The notes: generated by a model not told the origin, from the sequence alone. A DNA stretch of 53,082 bases from Pseudomonadota bacterium (GCA_022566895.1 JADFIA010000013.1:1-53082), one strand, 5' to 3'. Positions 24,810 through 35,639 are shown, counted from the first letter of the stretch. Translations and numbers: made by a program.

Positions 24810-25778
24810 TTATTCGTTCGCTAAATGCGTCGGCCAACCGACTTTATCGATCAGAGCTTTGAGATTTTTTTCCGGGTGCTCAAAAGCTGGGGGATAGGTG
24901 AAACGGATTTTCATCAACCAATCGCCGAAGCCAACAATCCAAAGTTCGGTCAACAATGGCCCTTGGGTCTCCATATATTCCTCGACTCGAAAGTGGCCCC
25001 TGCGACCCTCATAAATTATTTCCGCACCAGCGACCTCGAAAGCTCCTTCGGAAAGAATTTCAAATTTCTTTGAAATGTCGACTATTGATTTTCGGCTAGT
25101 TTCAAAATAGCTGTGGGTCGTCACTCCCGGATATCGGCTTAAATAAATCGTAATTGCTGCCGTGCCCTCAGGGCTGGAGGCGGCATAACCAACTGAAATG
25201 TCAGTACTTTCTGGATTGTAGTCAGTTTTTTTTGTTCTTGTGAATGGCCCGAATTCTGAGGGAAACCGGGTTTCCGTTACGCCGTGAAATAACTCACCAT
25301 TATCGGGATTCATGCGCCAATAGAAGGGATCGTTGGGATTGTTTGAAGCGGTGATTCGATCGAGAGTTTCCGCCATTTCACGCCAGCGCTTGAGCCGAGC
25401 AAGTGCTTGCTTTTTGAACCCTAGTGCTTCCGCCAACCGGTCTTTCAAGTCGTCCGTGGTTTGCAAAAACTCGATACTCTGGTTGAGCGGGTCGAGGCTC
25501 GCTTCCCACATTTCAGCCTTATAAAAGGAATAGCCCGCCCAAAGGTACGACATGGCGCGATCGACCGGAGAATCCATTGCTATGGCGGCGATCCCAAAGG
25601 CCCCTCCAGCATCCTCATACTCACCGGCCTCAAATTTTCTCTGCGCGGCTCGGTAGAGCCCTTCGGCAATCATCTCGCTGACTTGTTGCTCTGTCAGCGT
25701 CTTCTCCTCCTGCGACTGTGCCACAGGAGGTAAGATCGCGGAGGCAATAAACAAAATGAGTGAAACAATCAAACGCAT
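24810..25778 (-). CDS. periplasmic protein of unknown function with TPR-like start
   Basis: ATG at 25778 is chosen since GGGAGA precedes it and a signal peptide starts there (MRLIVSLILFIASAILPPVAQSQ). The 322-residue product continues with a TPR-like helical stretch (about 28-140, AAQRKFEAGEYEDAGGAFGIAAIAM and GYSFYKAEMWEASLDPLNQSI). A beta-rich domain follows (about 170-310), with GRRGHFRVEEYMETQGPLLTELWIVGFGDWLMKIRFTYP. No family is recognised. Its base composition is visibly more AT-rich than its neighbours, suggesting acquisition. It lies 64 bases after aspS on the same strand. Confidence 0.6.
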   Translation of the reverse strand: MRLIVSLILFIASAILPPVAQSQEEKTLTEQQVSEMIAEGLYRAAQRKFEAGEYEDAGGAFGIAAIAMDSPVDRAMSYLWAGYSFYKAEMWEASLDPLNQSIEFLQTTDDLKDRLAEALGFKKQALARLKRWREMAETLDRITASNNPNDPFYWRMNPDNGELFHGVTETRFPSEFGPFTRTKKTDYNPESTDISVGYAASSPEGTAAITIYLSRYPGVTTHSYFETSRKSIVDISKKFEILSEGAFEVAGAEIIYEGRRGHFRVEEYMETQGPLLTELWIVGFGDWLMKIRFTYPPAFEHPEKNLKALIDKVGWPTHLANE

Positions 25779-25842
25779 TCGGATCTCCCACGACCCAGAA
25801 TAAGGGGCGCGGCGGCAAGCTGCAATCGGAAATTGTTTGGGC

Positions 25843-27627
25843 CTACTCGTCGTCGGTCTTTGGCGGTTCAACGACCCGGATGTGCACTTCACGAAGATGC
25901 TTGGGAGCCGCTTCGCTCGGCGCGCCCATCATCAGATCCTCGGCTCTCTGGTTCATCGGGAACAGGATGACCTCGCGGATATTGGGCTCGTCGGCCAGCA
26001 GCATGACGATGCGGTCGAGGCCGGGGGCCAGGCCGCCGTGTGGCGGAGCGCCGTATTTAAGCGCATTGAGCATGCCGGGAAATTCGCGCTCCAGCGTCTT
26101 CCTGTCGTAGCCGGCGATCTCGAAAGCCTTGTACATGATCTCGGGCAAGTGATTGCGGATGGCGCCCGAAGAGAGCTCAACGCCGTTGCAAACGATGTCG
26201 TACTGATGGGCCAGCACCTCGAGCGGCTCCTGGGTCTCGAGCGCCTCAAGACCTCCTTGGGGCATCGAAAAAGGATTGTGGCTGAAGTCGATCTTGCCTT
26301 CGGTCTCGTCAAACTGGAACATCGGATAATCGACAATCCAGCAAAAGTGGAAGCTCTGCTTCTCCAAGAGATCGAGTTCGTTGCCGATCCGCTCGCGGGC
26401 CAACCCGGCCAGCCGTGCCGCTTCGACCGCCTTGCCGCAGGCGAAAAATACGCCGTCCTCGTCACCGAGGCCCAGCTGCTGGCGCAGTTTGCTGGTCCGC
26501 TCCTGGCCCAGATTCTTTGCTATCGGCCCCTTAGCTTCGCCGCCCGAGATATTGATATAGCCAAGCCCGGCGTGACCTTCGCCGCGCGCCCAATCGTTCA
26601 TTTTATCGAAAAAGCTGCGTGGCCGGCCCCCTGCCCCGGGTGCCGGGATGGCGCGGACCACGGCACCGCCCTCGATCATCTTGGCGAATAAGGCAAAGCC
26701 GGATCCTTTGAAAATCTCGGTTAGGTCGGCAATCTCGATGGGATTGCGCAGATCCGGTTTGTCGGTACCGTATTTGAGCATTGTCTCCTGGTAAGAGATG
26801 CGCACAAACGGCGCCGGACTGACCTTCCTGTCCGAAAACTCCTCGAACAGACCGACCATCACCGGCTCTATGGCTTCGAACACATCTTCCTGCGTGACGA
26901 AGGACATCTCCACGTCGAGCTGATAAAACTCGCCGGGCGAGCGGTCGGCCCTGGCGTCTTCGTCGCGAAAGCACGGCGCGATCTGGAAATAGCGGTCAAA
27001 TCCGGCCATCATGATCAGCTGTTTAAACTGCTGGGGCGCTTGGGGAAGCGCGTAGAACCTGCCGGGATGCAGCCGCGCCGGGACCAGAAAGTCGCGCGCG
27101 CCTTCGGGCGATGAAGCGGTCAGGATCGGGGTTTGAAATTCGGCAAACCCTTGATCGGTCATACGTTGGCGAATCGACGAAGTGATCCTGTTTCTGAGCA
27201 TGATATTCTTGTGCATGCGTTCGCGCCGCAAATCGAGGAACCTGTATTTAAGGCGCAGATCCTCGGGATACTCGGGCTCGCCAAAGACCGGCAGCGGCAA
27301 TTCGGCGGCCTTCGAGAGCACTTCGAAAGCGGAAATCGCGACTTCAATCTGGCCGGTCGGAATTTCCTTATTGATCGTGTCGTCGCTGCGCCGAACCACC
27401 TCGCCGTCGATGCGGACGACGCTTTCGGCGCGCACCGATTCCGCCTCCTTGAAAGCGGCGCCATCGACATCGACCACGCACTGGGTGATCCCATAATGGT
27501 CGCGCAAATCTACAAACAAAAGATTGCCATGGTCCCGCTTGCGGTGCACCCAACCGGACAGCCGAACCGTCTGGCCGACGTCCGACTCGCGCAACTGTCC
27601 ACAATTATGAGTCCGATAGGCGTGCAT
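25843..27627 (-). CDS. aspS: aspartyl-tRNA synthetase
   Basis: The class II synthetase charges tRNA-Asp, and often also tRNA-Asn in alphaproteobacteria that use the Asp-tRNA(Asn) amidation route. ATG at 27627 ([38 protein letters not shown]) follows AGGGGGG and gives 594 residues. The anticodon-binding OB fold (about 1-110), class II motif 2 ([26 protein letters not shown]), the bacterial GAD insertion (about 300-420) and motif 3 ([24 protein letters not shown]) are visible. It is divergent from rnd. Confidence 0.97.
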   Translation of the reverse strand: MHAYRTHNCGQLRESDVGQTVRLSGWVHRKRDHGNLLFVDLRDHYGITQCVVDVDGAAFKEAESVRAESVVRIDGEVVRRSDDTINKEIPTGQIEVAISAFEVLSKAAELPLPVFGEPEYPEDLRLKYRFLDLRRERMHKNIMLRNRITSSIRQRMTDQGFAEFQTPILTASSPEGARDFLVPARLHPGRFYALPQAPQQFKQLIMMAGFDRYFQIAPCFRDEDARADRSPGEFYQLDVEMSFVTQEDVFEAIEPVMVGLFEEFSDRKVSPAPFVRISYQETMLKYGTDKPDLRNPIEIADLTEIFKGSGFALFAKMIEGGAVVRAIPAPGAGGRPRSFFDKMNDWARGEGHAGLGYINISGGEAKGPIAKNLGQERTSKLRQQLGLGDEDGVFFACGKAVEAARLAGLARERIGNELDLLEKQSFHFCWIVDYPMFQFDETEGKIDFSHNPFSMPQGGLEALETQEPLEVLAHQYDIVCNGVELSSGAIRNHLPEIMYKAFEIAGYDRKTLEREFPGMLNALKYGAPPHGGLAPGLDRIVMLLADEPNIREVILFPMNQRAEDLMMGAPSEAAPKHLREVHIRVVEPPKTDDE

Positions 27628-27669
27628 GTGCCCCCCTGGGGCGTCAATTATGTACACATTTTGGGGCGC

Positions 27670-27698
27670 TAAAGCACACGATTACTTTGATTTGTCAA
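27670..27698 (-). promoter_or_regulatory. candidate aspS promoter
   Basis: Minus-strand TTGACA (27698-27693) is a perfect -35. GCTTTA/CTTTAG 17-18 bases downstream is a fair -10. It lies about 45 bases upstream of the aspS ATG. Confidence 0.45.
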
Positions 27699-27793
27699 GC
27701 TGCCCAAAAAAAATTCCCAAAAAAAGCGGATTGTGCCATTTGCGGACTGGAAATGGCGGTAGAAAAATGCTTATTTTCCTGCGGACATTCTGA

Positions 27794-28948
27794 ATGAAGC
27801 TGATTGAAACCACCGACCGGCTAGAAGCCCTTTGTAAACGGTTAAGCACCGCCAGATTTGTCACCGTTGATACCGAGTTTCAGCGCACCTCAACTTATTA
27901 TTCAAAGCTCTGCCTCATCCAGGTGGCCGACGATCATGGTGAAGCGGCGATCGATACTCTGGCCCCGGGCATCGATCTTTCGAGTTTTTTCGACCTGATA
28001 ACCGATGGCGCGTCGATCAAGGTTTTTCACTCGGCTTTTCAGGATCTCGAAATTTTCTTTCACAGCACGGGCACCCTGCCCAAGCCGATCTTCGATACGC
28101 AGATCGCCGCCATGGTCTGCGGATACGGGGACTCGGTCGGCTATGACAATCTTGTGCGCGCGGTGACCGGGCAACGGGTTGATAAGAGCATGCGTTTTAC
28201 CGATTGGACCCGCCGGCCGCTGTCCAAAAAGCAGGTCGATTATGCTCTCGGCGACGTCAGCCATTTGCGGCAGATCTACCGGCATCTCGAGGAGCGTCTG
28301 GAAAGAAATGGCCGCAGCAGCTGGATCGCCGGCGAGATGGAGCGCCTGACCAACCCGGAGACCTACCGCGCAAATCCCGACAGTGCATGGAAGCGGCTCA
28401 AAGTCAAATCCGGAAATCGCCGGTTTCTGGCCCGTGTGCAGGCCGTTGCCGCTTGGCGTGAACTGCAGGCGATACAGCGAAATCTGCCGCGCCGTCGGGT
28501 CGTACGCGACGATATCTTGATGGATATCGCTGCCCGGGCGCCCAAGAACCAAAAGGAGCTTGATGGCATCAGCGGGATCGCTCATCAGTTCAGGCAGGGC
28601 AAAGCTGCCGAGTCGTTGTTGAATAAGTTGGCGGCAGCCGAATCGGCACCCGAGAGTGCGCTGCCGGAACCGCTCAAAAAGGGCGCCAGGCGCGAAAAAA
28701 ACGGACCGATTCTCGATCTTCTAAAGGTGCTTTTGAAGCACCGCTGTCAAAACGAGGGGGTGGCCCCGCGGCTGGTGGCAAGCGCCGGCGACATCGAACA
28801 GCTGGCCGCCGGCCAGCGCAATGGTCTGGCCCTTTTGGAGGGCTGGCGGTACGACGTCTATGGCCGCGATGCCATGAAACTTCTGGAGGGCAGGCTTGGA
28901 CTGGCTGCCGATGGCGACCAACTCAGATTCGTCGAGTTCAATCCGTAA
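27794..28948 (+). CDS. rnd: ribonuclease D
   Basis: This 3'-5' exoribonuclease trims tRNA and other RNA precursors. The 384 residues hold a DEDD exonuclease domain (1-195) with VTVDTEF (first Asp and Glu), FHSAFQDLEI (second Asp) and DYALGDVSHLRQIY (Y-x3-D). An HRDC helical domain follows (about 205-290), rich in Arg. It diverges from aspS, and its stop is six bases from the converging ppx stop. The aspS-rnd-ppx-ppk order is typical of alphaproteobacteria. Confidence 0.95.
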   Translation: MKLIETTDRLEALCKRLSTARFVTVDTEFQRTSTYYSKLCLIQVADDHGEAAIDTLAPGIDLSSFFDLITDGASIKVFHSAFQDLEIFFHSTGTLPKPIFDTQIAAMVCGYGDSVGYDNLVRAVTGQRVDKSMRFTDWTRRPLSKKQVDYALGDVSHLRQIYRHLEERLERNGRSSWIAGEMERLTNPETYRANPDSAWKRLKVKSGNRRFLARVQAVAAWRELQAIQRNLPRRRVVRDDILMDIAARAPKNQKELDGISGIAHQFRQGKAAESLLNKLAAAESAPESALPEPLKKGARREKNGPILDLLKVLLKHRCQNEGVAPRLVASAGDIEQLAAGQRNGLALLEGWRYDVYGRDAMKLLEGRLGLAADGDQLRFVEFNP

Positions 28949-28954
28949 TACGGT

Positions 28955-30436
28955 TTAGGTTTCTTTGACGATGGCGGGCTTGCGCCCCAAGAGAGCCGCC
29001 AGCTCAGCCAGCCGTTTTTTGACACCGCCGCCGGTCACCGCGGCATCGTCTTCGGGGACCCGCAGTTCCAACCTATGGTCGGTGATTTCCAGGCGTGTCG
29101 TCTTGAGCGGCTGCGCCGTACCTCCCGTCAGAAGTTGGCCAAGACGTAGCCCAAATCCGATCAGGCGGCTATGATCGATTTCATCCGCCCCGAGAAGGCT
29201 CGTGGCACGCCGTACCTCGGAGCTCTTTTGTGAGCCACCGTAGCACAGATACAGGGCCAAGGCGGCTTGTGCCCGCTCGCTGTGCGAGACGCCCACAAAA
29301 TGTCCTTCAAAGGCCCTGTGGAAGGCGTGGGCAGCGCGAAAATCGGCATGGTCACGCCAACTGATATCGCTCATCAGGCAGCAGGCCCGGCGGACCCGCC
29401 GTGCCGCCGCGTCCTCGCCCACAAAAAGCGGATCCAACCAGTCCATTAAACTGTCGGCATGCTCAGGAAAACGTCCGGTCTCGTTCGCCAGATCCAGACA
29501 GGCTTCCAGATAAGGATCATCGTCCCTGACATCTTCGGGCAGCCGGTCATAGAGCAAACCCTCGCGGATGCCGGTCGCCGAGACGATGGCGATACTGGAT
29601 TTTGTTACTTTCAAGCACAGCTCGAGCGTCATCGCGGCAAGTGGCAGAACCCGAATACGGCCAGACGAAATTGTCCGCACGGGCGCCAGACGGGAGGGAT
29701 GCTGCCGCGACACCCCCTTGGCGAAATCCCGCATCTTCTCCGACCCCAGCTCGTAGGCGTGATGAACCATAAGGGGGTATCCCGTGCCCAGCATGTGGAG
29801 CCGGGCCAATGCCCGCCAAGCACCGCCAACCATATAGAAAGGCCGGCCCTGCCCCTTGGCCAGCCAAGGAACATCTTTCAAGGCCGCTCGGACCGTCTGC
29901 CGATGCTGTTTCTTGGCCTTCGTGGGGTGCTCGGCAAGACTCAGCGGGCCGATCGGTAAACTGATCGATTCTTGCGGCTCGCCGTTTACAAGATTTACCA
30001 GCTCGAGACTGCCGCCGCCCATATCGCCGACGATGCCATCGGCGCCCGGAAATCCGGTCAAGGCACCGAGAGCGGAAAAACGCGCCTCCTCTTCACCGGA
30101 CAGGACTTCAACTTCAAAACCGCATCGCGCATGCACCCGCCCGACGAATTGATCCCGGTTGGCGGCATTGCGAACCGCCGCCGTGGCCACCACGTGGATT
30201 TGGTCGACCTTCATGTCGTTGCAAAGATGGGCAAACCGATCGAGCGTCTTCAAGGCCATCTCGACCGGGCCCTCGGCCAACTTGGCACCCTGGCCAAGGC
30301 TGGCACCCAGACCACAGATCACCCGCTCATTGAAGAAGACAATGGGGTTGCGGCGCAGCCCCTTGTACACCACGAGGCGGACCGAGTTCGATCCGATATC
30401 GACCACCGCGACCAGCTGATCAGTGCGGTGTCTCAT
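28955..30436 (-). CDS. ppx: exopolyphosphatase (Ppx/GppA family)
   Basis: It removes terminal phosphates from polyphosphate, or acts on pppGpp. It has the ASKHA motifs AVVDIGSNSVRLVVYKGL, VVATAAVRNAANRDQF, and VGDMGGGSLELVNL. The most likely start is ATG at 30436 (MRHRTDQLVAVVDIG), though AGGAAG sits right next to it; a TTG at 30454 lacks a better site. The product is about 493 residues, with a C-terminal HD-type helical half. It lies just downstream of ppk1 (about 31 bases), so both polyphosphate synthesis and breakdown share a transcript. Confidence 0.94.
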   Translation of the reverse strand: MRHRTDQLVAVVDIGSNSVRLVVYKGLRRNPIVFFNERVICGLGASLGQGAKLAEGPVEMALKTLDRFAHLCNDMKVDQIHVVATAAVRNAANRDQFVGRVHARCGFEVEVLSGEEEARFSALGALTGFPGADGIVGDMGGGSLELVNLVNGEPQESISLPIGPLSLAEHPTKAKKQHRQTVRAALKDVPWLAKGQGRPFYMVGGAWRALARLHMLGTGYPLMVHHAYELGSEKMRDFAKGVSRQHPSRLAPVRTISSGRIRVLPLAAMTLELCLKVTKSSIAIVSATGIREGLLYDRLPEDVRDDDPYLEACLDLANETGRFPEHADSLMDWLDPLFVGEDAAARRVRRACCLMSDISWRDHADFRAAHAFHRAFEGHFVGVSHSERAQAALALYLCYGGSQKSSEVRRATSLLGADEIDHSRLIGFGLRLGQLLTGGTAQPLKTTRLEITDHRLELRVPEDDAAVTGGGVKKRLAELAALLGRKPAIVKET

Positions 30437-30467
30437 CTTCCTTGACCTGGACAAACGCCGGCTACGT

Positions 30468-32672
30468 TCACGCCTTATCCTGGGAGTTGGTTTCGGTTTG
30501 CGTGTCCTCGGTAGCGGAATCGTTGGCCAACTTCAACTCCCTTACCGGCGCACCTTCGCTCAGCGCCGCGCCACGGCCGGACAGGGACGGGTTGGTCATG
30601 AAATATTCGTGGGCGCTAAAGGGCTTGGCGCCGCGCTTGACGCGCCTGTAATTGCCGTCCGAATCCAATGTCCAGCTTTGACAGTCATCCTTGAGATTTG
30701 CCACCATCACCTGCCCGAGAACCTGTTCGTGAACCGTTGGATTGTCAATCGGCACCATGGCCTCGACCCGGTGGTCGAAGTTTCGCGGCATCCAGTCGGC
30801 CGACGAGATAAAGACCTTGGCCTGCGGCGACGGCATTCGGTGCCCGGCTCCAAAGCAAAAGATGCGGCTATGCTCGAGGAATCTTCCAACAATGCTCTTG
30901 ACGCGGATATTCTCGGACAGGCCCGGCACGCCGGGCTTGAGGCAGCAGATGCCACGCACCACCAAATCAATCTCGACACCCGCCTCTGAGGCCTCATAAA
31001 GCTTGTCGATGATCTTCCAATCAACAAGGGAATTCATTTTGGCCCAGATGTTGGCTGGCCGACCAGCCTGGGCGTGCTCGATCTCGTCGTCGATCAGCCG
31101 CGTCACATCATCGCGCAGGCCAAATGGCGACACGGCGATCTTACTAAACGGTTGGGGTTCGGCAGTTCCGGTGACGTAATGAAAGAGTTTGGCCGCGTCA
31201 CGCCCCATCACATCGCTGGCCGTAAACAGCGACAGATCCGTATAAATTCGCGCCTTGATCGGGTCATAATTCCCCGTGCCGAAATGGCAATAGGTCTGAA
31301 GCTTGCCGTGCTCGCGGCGCACCACGGTAGAAACCTTGGCATGGGTCTTCATTTCCACGAACCCATAGACAACCTGGACGCCGGCCCGCTCCATATCGCG
31401 GGACCATTTGATATTCTGCTCTTCGTCGAAACGGGCCTTCAACTCGATCAAGGCGGTCACCGATTTCCCAGCCTCGGCCGCTTCGATCAAGGCCTTGATA
31501 ATCGGTGACTGCTCGCCGGTGCGATAGAGCAATTGCTTGATCGCGATCACTTGGGGATCGGCGGCGGCCTGACTGAGAAATTTATGGACCGCATCAAAGC
31601 TTTCATAGGGGTGATGAACGATAATGTCCTTGGCGCGAATGGCGGCAAAGATGTCGCCCCCGAAGTCCCGAATGCGTTCCGGATAACGGGGATGGTATGG
31701 CTGAAAGCACAATTCTGGCCGGTCGTCGGTTATCAGTTGTGCGATGGCTTCGATACCGAGAATTCCATCAACCGTTACCACGGTTTCGTCACCAGCACCC
31801 ATTTCCCGGATGACCATGGCCCGCAGATCATCGGGCATGTCGCTGTTCATCTTAAGACGGATGACGCGGCCACGGCGCCGGCGCCTGATAAGACTTTCAT
31901 AGACCCGTATCAGATCTTCCGCTTCTTCCTCAATCTCCATGTCACTGTCCCTCAGGACCCTGAAGATGCCGGTTCCTTCAACCGAATAACCGGGAAACAA
32001 TTGGTCGAGAAACAGGCGGATCAGATTCTCGAGACTGATAAAGCGTATATCGTGTCCCGGCAGACGAATGAAGCGGCGGACCTGCTGCGGGATCGGCAAC
32101 AAGGCTGCCATTTGCTCGCCATCGCTTTTCCGGACCAACGACAGGATCAGCGAAAGGCCCTGATTGGGAATAAACGGAAACGGGTGGGCCGGATCGATCG
32201 CCAGAGGGGTTAGGACTTGAAACACTTCGTTCAGGAAATAGTCCTCGAGCCAGTCCTTCTCCTGAGCCGATACCTCCTCGTGATCAAGAACCCGTATATT
32301 CTGCTTTTCCAATTCCTTCAAAAGCTCGGACCAGCATCTCTGCTGGCCGGCCATCAGCTCCTCGGCCATGGCATTTGCGCTTGCCAACTGTTGCTGAGGA
32401 GTGAGCCCGTCGGCGCTTTTGACCTTGACCCCGGACATCGCCTGGCCACGCAGGCCGGCCACGCGGACCATGTAAAATTCATCAAGATTGCTGCCTGAAA
32501 TCGACAAGAAGTTCAGCCGCTCCATTAGCGGGTGCGCCGTATTGAAAGCCTCTTCAAGGACCCGTGTGTTGAATTTCAGCCACGACAGCTCGCGGTTAAA
32601 ATACCGCTTACCTACGAACCGCAGTTTTTTTGCCGCTTCGCTCAATTCTTTTGCCTTTGCAGAAGATGCCAA
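30468..32672 (-). CDS. ppk1: polyphosphate kinase 1
   Basis: Ppk1 makes polyphosphate from ATP using a phospho-histidine. The 734-residue protein shows [73 protein letters not shown], and [24 protein letters not shown], which carries the conserved His region. The start is uncertain: the frame opens at TTG 32672 with only a weak GGGCGG upstream and no in-frame ATG, and the first conserved residue is near 22. It lies 56 bases after hda. Confidence 0.95.
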   Translation of the reverse strand: MASSAKAKELSEAAKKLRFVGKRYFNRELSWLKFNTRVLEEAFNTAHPLMERLNFLSISGSNLDEFYMVRVAGLRGQAMSGVKVKSADGLTPQQQLASANAMAEELMAGQQRCWSELLKELEKQNIRVLDHEEVSAQEKDWLEDYFLNEVFQVLTPLAIDPAHPFPFIPNQGLSLILSLVRKSDGEQMAALLPIPQQVRRFIRLPGHDIRFISLENLIRLFLDQLFPGYSVEGTGIFRVLRDSDMEIEEEAEDLIRVYESLIRRRRRGRVIRLKMNSDMPDDLRAMVIREMGAGDETVVTVDGILGIEAIAQLITDDRPELCFQPYHPRYPERIRDFGGDIFAAIRAKDIIVHHPYESFDAVHKFLSQAAADPQVIAIKQLLYRTGEQSPIIKALIEAAEAGKSVTALIELKARFDEEQNIKWSRDMERAGVQVVYGFVEMKTHAKVSTVVRREHGKLQTYCHFGTGNYDPIKARIYTDLSLFTASDVMGRDAAKLFHYVTGTAEPQPFSKIAVSPFGLRDDVTRLIDDEIEHAQAGRPANIWAKMNSLVDWKIIDKLYEASEAGVEIDLVVRGICCLKPGVPGLSENIRVKSIVGRFLEHSRIFCFGAGHRMPSPQAKVFISSADWMPRNFDHRVEAMVPIDNPTVHEQVLGQVMVANLKDDCQSWTLDSDGNYRRVKRGAKPFSAHEYFMTNPSLSGRGAALSEGAPVRELKLANDSATEDTQTETNSQDKA

Positions 32673-32728
32673 GTCATGCCGCCCTACAGATACCAGATTT
32701 TCGGCCGCCTAATCATCATAAACAAAGA

Positions 32729-33391
32729 TCATGACATATTTTCGAACATCTTCCGGGCCAGGGGAATGGTGATTGGGCGCCCTTCGGAAAGCGACAGCGC
32801 GTCCAATTGCTCGACGATCCCCCGGGCCGCCCCGAACGAGCGTTCCATGCGCCGGATGAGAAATCTGATGACCGCATCGCTCACTGTAAGCTGCCGGTCG
32901 GCCAGCTGTTTGCCGATCAACCCGGCCAGCAGATCGTCGTCGGGTGGCTCTATCCCAGCCACCGTGACGGTGGCCAGGCGCGAGGACAGATCCGGCAACT
33001 TAACTTCCCAATTGACGGGTCGCCCCGTCGCCGTGAGCAAGAGACTGCCGCGCCGCTCACGCAACCAGTTAAAAAGATGCAAAAGCGCTTCCTCCGATTC
33101 GACCCGGTCCGCGTCATCAACCAGCACACACTCGGCTTCGGGCGGTTTCATCGTATCGCTATCGAGGCTCTGAGCCGAGCAAACCCGGGCTCCTGCCCGT
33201 TCGGCCCAGATTGCAGCCAGATGCGATTTGCCCGAAGATGCAGGACCAACCAGGGCCAGCACCCGGCCGGGCCAAGCAGGCCAGGCGGCGATCCGCTCGA
33301 CCGCCTGACGGTTGCTGGCCGAGACAAAGAAGTCCTGTTCGGCCCGCGACTCCAGTATGGGAAGTTCGAGGTGAAACTGCCGGTCGCTCAT
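32729..33391 (-). CDS. hda: DnaA-like regulator of replication initiation (Hda)
   Basis: Hda binds the sliding clamp and stimulates DnaA-ATP hydrolysis to limit re-initiation. The 220-residue protein has an AAA+ fold with Walker A GPASSGKS (49-56), Walker B CVLVDDADR (about 88-96) and sensor-type RSFGAARGIVEQLDAL near the end. It lacks a DNA-binding domain IV. The N-terminal region (MSDRQFHLELPI) contains a QFHLELPI clamp-binding peptide. The ATG overlaps the AI-2E permease stop by one base (TAATG), giving tight coupling. Confidence 0.93.
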   Translation of the reverse strand: MSDRQFHLELPILESRAEQDFFVSASNRQAVERIAAWPAWPGRVLALVGPASSGKSHLAAIWAERAGARVCSAQSLDSDTMKPPEAECVLVDDADRVESEEALLHLFNWLRERRGSLLLTATGRPVNWEVKLPDLSSRLATVTVAGIEPPDDDLLAGLIGKQLADRQLTVSDAVIRFLIRRMERSFGAARGIVEQLDALSLSEGRPITIPLARKMFENMS

Positions 33392-34461
33392 TACGGGGTT
33401 GGGGCCTCCTCGCTGCCCTTGTGAAGATCGCTCTCCAAATAGCGCTCAACCGCAAACCGCACCAATACGCCGATCGCCGCAGCCGCTGGCAGGGCGATCA
33501 GGATGCCCACAAAGCCCATGATCTGGCCACCGGCAAAGATCGCGAACAAGACCCACACCGGGTGCAGGCCGACCCGGGAGCCGATCATCCGGGGGGTCAG
33601 GAACCCACCCTCGATGATCTGGACAACCACGAACACACCGAACACTTGTCCCAGCGCCACCCAATCAGCCCCGAACTGGCCAAAGGCCAGAAGCATCGCC
33701 AGAAACACCGCGAACAACGCCCCGACAAATGGTACATAGGCGAGAACTCCGGCCAGCAAGCCCAAGATCAGGGCGTAGTGCAGACCAACCATGGACCAGC
33801 CGACCCCATAAAGAACCATCATGATCAACGCGACCACTGTTTGGCCGCGCACAAATCCGGCCAGCGCTCGATCGATTCGCCGGGTAATCAGCCGTACTAT
33901 TTCAACATTATCGCGCGGTATCCAGCTGTCGATCTTGGCCACGATCAGATCCCAATCCCGCAACAGGAAAAAGGCGACCACGGGCGAGATCAAAAGCAGC
34001 ATCAAAAGATTAAGGAAAGCCACACCGCCGCTGACAAAGTTGGCAAATAATTGGCCGAGCTGTGCAAAGCTGCGGTCGGCCGCCGCGGCAACCAAACTTT
34101 TAGTGTCGGTTTGAATCTCCAGGCCAAAGCTCTGGCCTGCCTTGGAAAGCCATTCGTCGAGCAACGGGCGGATAGCCCCGATGTAACGCGGTATATTTTC
34201 CAGGAGCCCGCTTATCTGCTCACCCAAGAGCGGCGCCAGGGCAATCAGGATCCCGATGATGCCCAGGAAGAAAGTGGCTAAAACCACCACCGTCGCCAGC
34301 CAGCGCGGAAATCGCATAGCCTCCAATTTATCCGCCAGCGGATCGAGCAGATAGGCGACCGCAAAGCCAAACACAAAGGGCAACAAAATGGCCTTGGTTG
34401 CATAAATAAAGGCAATCAAGAGGATGCCGCCGGCCAGGGCGTACAAATTGACCTTCTTCAC
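33391..34461 (-). CDS. AI-2E family membrane transporter (PerM/TqsA-like)
   Basis: GTG at 34461 is chosen: GGGAGGG lies four bases upstream and the protein then begins VKKVNLYALAGGILLIAFIYATKAI; the frame upstream runs into the previous gene. The 356-residue protein has eight membrane segments with the family pattern LLPFVFGFAVAYLLDPLADKLE, PRWLATVVVLATFFLG, YGVGWSMVGLHYALILGLLAGVLAYVPFVGALFAVFLA and PRMIGSRVGLHPVWVLFAIFAGGQIMGFVGILIALP. It may export small molecules; the substrate is unknown. It precedes hda, as in related genomes. Confidence 0.9.
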   Translation of the reverse strand: MKKVNLYALAGGILLIAFIYATKAILLPFVFGFAVAYLLDPLADKLEAMRFPRWLATVVVLATFFLGIIGILIALAPLLGEQISGLLENIPRYIGAIRPLLDEWLSKAGQSFGLEIQTDTKSLVAAAADRSFAQLGQLFANFVSGGVAFLNLLMLLLISPVVAFFLLRDWDLIVAKIDSWIPRDNVEIVRLITRRIDRALAGFVRGQTVVALIMMVLYGVGWSMVGLHYALILGLLAGVLAYVPFVGALFAVFLAMLLAFGQFGADWVALGQVFGVFVVVQIIEGGFLTPRMIGSRVGLHPVWVLFAIFAGGQIMGFVGILIALPAAAAIGVLVRFAVERYLESDLHKGSEEAPTP

Positions 34462-34472
34462 TTTTCCCTCCC

Positions 34473-35639
34473 CTAGCCGCCGATTTCCGCCCGCTTGGGT
34501 ACGCCTGTCGGATCGGCCTGCGGCTTGCTCAGGCGCCAAATCCCCGCGTCGTTTTGCAACGTCAATCCTACCTGTTCGATAGTCAAACGCAACTGTTCCT
34601 CGGTCCCCAGATAGCGGATCTGCAGTCGGCTTACGGGCACCGCCAGTTCGCCAATGCGGATGCCGCGCACCATCGCCGCCGCTTCGAGCCGGTCGCGCAT
34701 CTCCACCCAGGCTTCGATGTTTTCGATCCAGGCCTCAACCTCAAGAAATTTGAAACCGCCGTAGCGGGCTCTGGTGCGTTGCTTCCAGCCGCTGTCAAAA
34801 CGCTCGGCGATGGTCGAAAAAACCCGGCCCAGGACCGCACCTTCATCGTCACCTTCAAGGAAAAAGAGGCGCCCGGCGCCGCCCCGCGTTGCCGCCTTGA
34901 GGCGCCTGTATTCGAACCGCGCTTGAGGAGGTTCCCGACCGCTGGCGGCGATCAGACGGACCTTGATCAGCAGCACGTCGTCGGCGTCATATTTTTGCAG
35001 CAGGGCTTTGAGCCGCGAGGGTTTGGGTCCTCTTATGAGGTGGCCGGGGCTCCAGGCCTGCCGTTCGTCGAAACTCGCCTCCGGGATTACATAGTCATGG
35101 AGATAATTCTTCAATAGACCCGGGCCAAACACCTGCCACCACGGATTTGCATCCTCCCACAAGAGAGTGGCGCCGTGCCTTTCAATCAAAGGAATGACCA
35201 ACAACCGATCGCCCGGGATTTCACTGAACGCTGCATTCAGGCGGCCCAGGAACTGCCGCACCGATTGGGGATCGTAGCTCAGGTGATAAGTGGCGATGTA
35301 ACGCCCGGCAGCGCTTTTTTCCTCGCCAACCTCGAAGGCGCGGACCATCGGGCGGATTTGCGCCGCTGGGTACGAGCGGCCGAGCAAGGGGCTGTCATGA
35401 TCCAAAAGCTTATACAAAAGCGCTTCAAAACCCCTGACTTCAGCCTGGGAAATCGCCCGCTCGCGGGCCGCAATGGCAGTGCGTGCCCTGACGTCGAGTT
35501 CGATCCCCATAACTGAAAAGATATCCTGCTCGACCGCCTGGACGGTCGGCCCAAAGGCCAATAATGCAGCCAGCGCGCCCAAACGGCCCAGAGGCCGCCA
35601 CGGGCGGCGCTTGGTATGGGGAATTCGACGTCGATCCAT
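34473..35639 (-). CDS. DUF2066 domain periplasmic protein
   Basis: ATG at 35639 starts a basic signal sequence (MDRRRIPHTKRRPWRPLGRLGALAALLAFGPTVQA); 35714 adds only unrelated residues. The 388-residue product matches the DUF2066 family in position and pattern (AIAARERAISQAEVRGFEALLYKLL, IRPMVRAFEVGEEKSAAGRYIATYHLSYD, LLVIPLIERHGATLLWEDANPWWQVF). The function of the family is unsettled. It is the first gene of the minus-strand row that runs into the AI-2E permease, hda, ppk1 and ppx. Confidence 0.85.
   Translation of the reverse strand: MDRRRIPHTKRRPWRPLGRLGALAALLAFGPTVQAVEQDIFSVMGIELDVRARTAIAARERAISQAEVRGFEALLYKLLDHDSPLLGRSYPAAQIRPMVRAFEVGEEKSAAGRYIATYHLSYDPQSVRQFLGRLNAAFSEIPGDRLLVIPLIERHGATLLWEDANPWWQVFGPGLLKNYLHDYVIPEASFDERQAWSPGHLIRGPKPSRLKALLQKYDADDVLLIKVRLIAASGREPPQARFEYRRLKAATRGGAGRLFFLEGDDEGAVLGRVFSTIAERFDSGWKQRTRARYGGFKFLEVEAWIENIEAWVEMRDRLEAAAMVRGIRIGELAVPVSRLQIRYLGTEEQLRLTIEQVGLTLQNDAGIWRLSKPQADPTGVPKRAEIGG

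Noticed and set aside
25837-26691. 284-codon frame on the plus strand, opposite aspS
   Set aside because: It lies wholly inside aspS, whose synthetase motifs are unmistakable. Arg/His/Gln-rich text without any fold marks it as a shadow.
27645-27660. TATGTACACA upstream of aspS as another GntR-type operator
   Set aside because: The half sites do not match TTGTATACAA well, and aspS has no link to the catabolic genes.
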